Assembly (NCBI GenBank): GCA_052143535.1
Contig: JBKQSS010000056.1
Coordinates: 62,001-126,000, forward strand
Direction: 5' to 3'
DNA length: 64,000 nucleotides
Origin: JADGRA01 sp052143535
Lineage (GTDB): Bacteria > Myxococcota > Myxococcia > Myxococcales > Myxococcaceae
The notes beneath the pieces were generated by a model. That model ran no database searches. It was not told the origin of the DNA and saw only the letters and a program-made list of their open reading frames with translations. This document shows positions 63,570-64,000 of the stretch, piece after piece; the first letter of the stretch is position 1, and the number at the start of each line of letters is the position of its first letter. Both the position numbers and the translations under genes were made by a program.

Positions 63570-64000
63570 GACGCCGGCCGCCCGCCTGGCCGCCGCCGAG
63601 GGCGCGGGCTTTCTCTTGGTGGCGGTGCTGGCGCTGGCCTTTCAGGCGTGGTTGCCGACTGTCTTGCCCAAGGACAGCGACGAGCAGGCCGTGGCCGACG
63701 TCCTGGCCAAGGAGGCCCAACCGGGCGACGTGGTGCTTCTGCACCCCTGGTGGACGGACCGCGCGCGCCTCTTCTTGCCAGCAAGCCTGCCGCTCACCGG
63801 CTACCTGGGAGACGAGGGCGACGCGCTGCTCGAGCACCCACGCATCTGGGTGCTGTCGCAACCGGCGCTCCCCAACACCCAGCAGGCCGCCTTCGCCGCC
63901 GGCTTTCTCCCCGGCCGCACCCCCCTCGGGCCCGAGCGCCACTTCGGCCCGCTCGTCTTGAGGCTGTACCGGAATGGACGGGCCCGCTCGGTGCGCTTCT
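63556..64000 (+). CDS. Membrane-anchored protein of unknown function, truncated by the window edge
   Basis: Open frame of 148 codons to the end of the window, from TTG at 63556 (overlapping the carG stop). It has one N-terminal hydrophobic helix (GFLLVAVLALAFQAWLPTVL) and then a soluble segment (EAQPGDVVLLHPWWTDRARLFLPASLPLTGYLGDEG). Composition and codon use match neighbours. The GDVVL(L)HPW style recalls periplasmic loops of polyprenyl-linked glycosyltransferases, but no family is certain. Start is tentative. Confidence 0.6.
   Translation, partial: MPSPETPAARLAAAEGAGFLLVAVLALAFQAWLPTVLPKDSDEQAVADVLAKEAQPGDVVLLHPWWTDRARLFLPASLPLTGYLGDEGDALLEHPRIWVLSQPALPNTQQAAFAAGFLPGRTPLGPERHFGPLVLRLYRNGRARSVRF

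Overview
The window looks like a 64 kb piece of chromosome from a GC-rich, Gram-negative myxobacterium (Myxococcota, probably Cystobacterineae). The reasons are a carD-carG pair (62197-63569), a Hanks-type kinase with the HRDVSPQN form of the catalytic loop, many lipobox lipoproteins, FHA, PilZ and REC-HTH signalling proteins, frequent GTG/TTG starts and start/stop overlaps of the GTGA or ATGA kind. No insertion sequence, phage, CRISPR array, rRNA or confident tRNA was seen.

Layout. 1-8 kb: YkgJ-type Cys-cluster protein and glycerate kinase (+), converging on an epmA-plsC-ppa operon (-); a secreted M2/M3-like peptidase relative whose zinc motif is HQMGH; a YcaC-like hydrolase and a pirin. 8-16.5 kb: an XRE-DinB fusion regulator, small metabolic and membrane genes, an SPFH/zinc-ribbon protein, and a coupled ABC exporter plus ArnT-like glycosyltransferase. 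16.5-25.5 kb: FHA-TPR protein and REC-XRE regulator (+); a biotin-dependent acyl-CoA carboxylase module without a carboxyltransferase, plus a crotonase (-); a membrane protein and a 1045-residue protein with one intact and one dead trypsin-like domain plus Cys-rich Sel1-like repeats. 25.5-29.2 kb: stress and surface proteins (YtxH, a possible DUF6496 protein, DUF4142, IPT/beta-helix lipoprotein).

29.3-50.5 kb (-) is the division and cell wall (dcw) cluster, in transcription order mraZ, STAS, rsmH, ftsL, ftsI, murE, murF, mraY, murD, ftsW, murG, murC, then a three-gene interruption (DUF1624 +, HELMH lipoprotein -, DUF1304 +), then murB, ddl, ftsQ, ftsA, ftsZ. Three tandem 10-bp MraZ-type boxes precede mraZ. 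The encoded enzymes build lipid II from UDP-MurNAc and D-Ala-D-Ala and assemble the septum.

50.5-64 kb: a two-domain PilZ protein; a DevBCA-like ABC exporter with a NodT-type outer-membrane factor; a DUF3224 gene that seems frameshifted at its signal peptide; an AraC regulator; an acyl-CoA dehydrogenase; a protein kinase; a response-regulator relic broken by a small deletion; carD with a histone H1-like tail and carG; and the start of an unidentified membrane protein cut by the window edge.

Most interesting points: the translationally coupled STAS gene inside the dcw leader, the MraZ boxes, the active-plus-dead tandem protease, the XRE-DinB fusion with a repeated site upstream, and two separate Glu-to-Gln pseudo-metalloproteases (4220-6001 and CarG).
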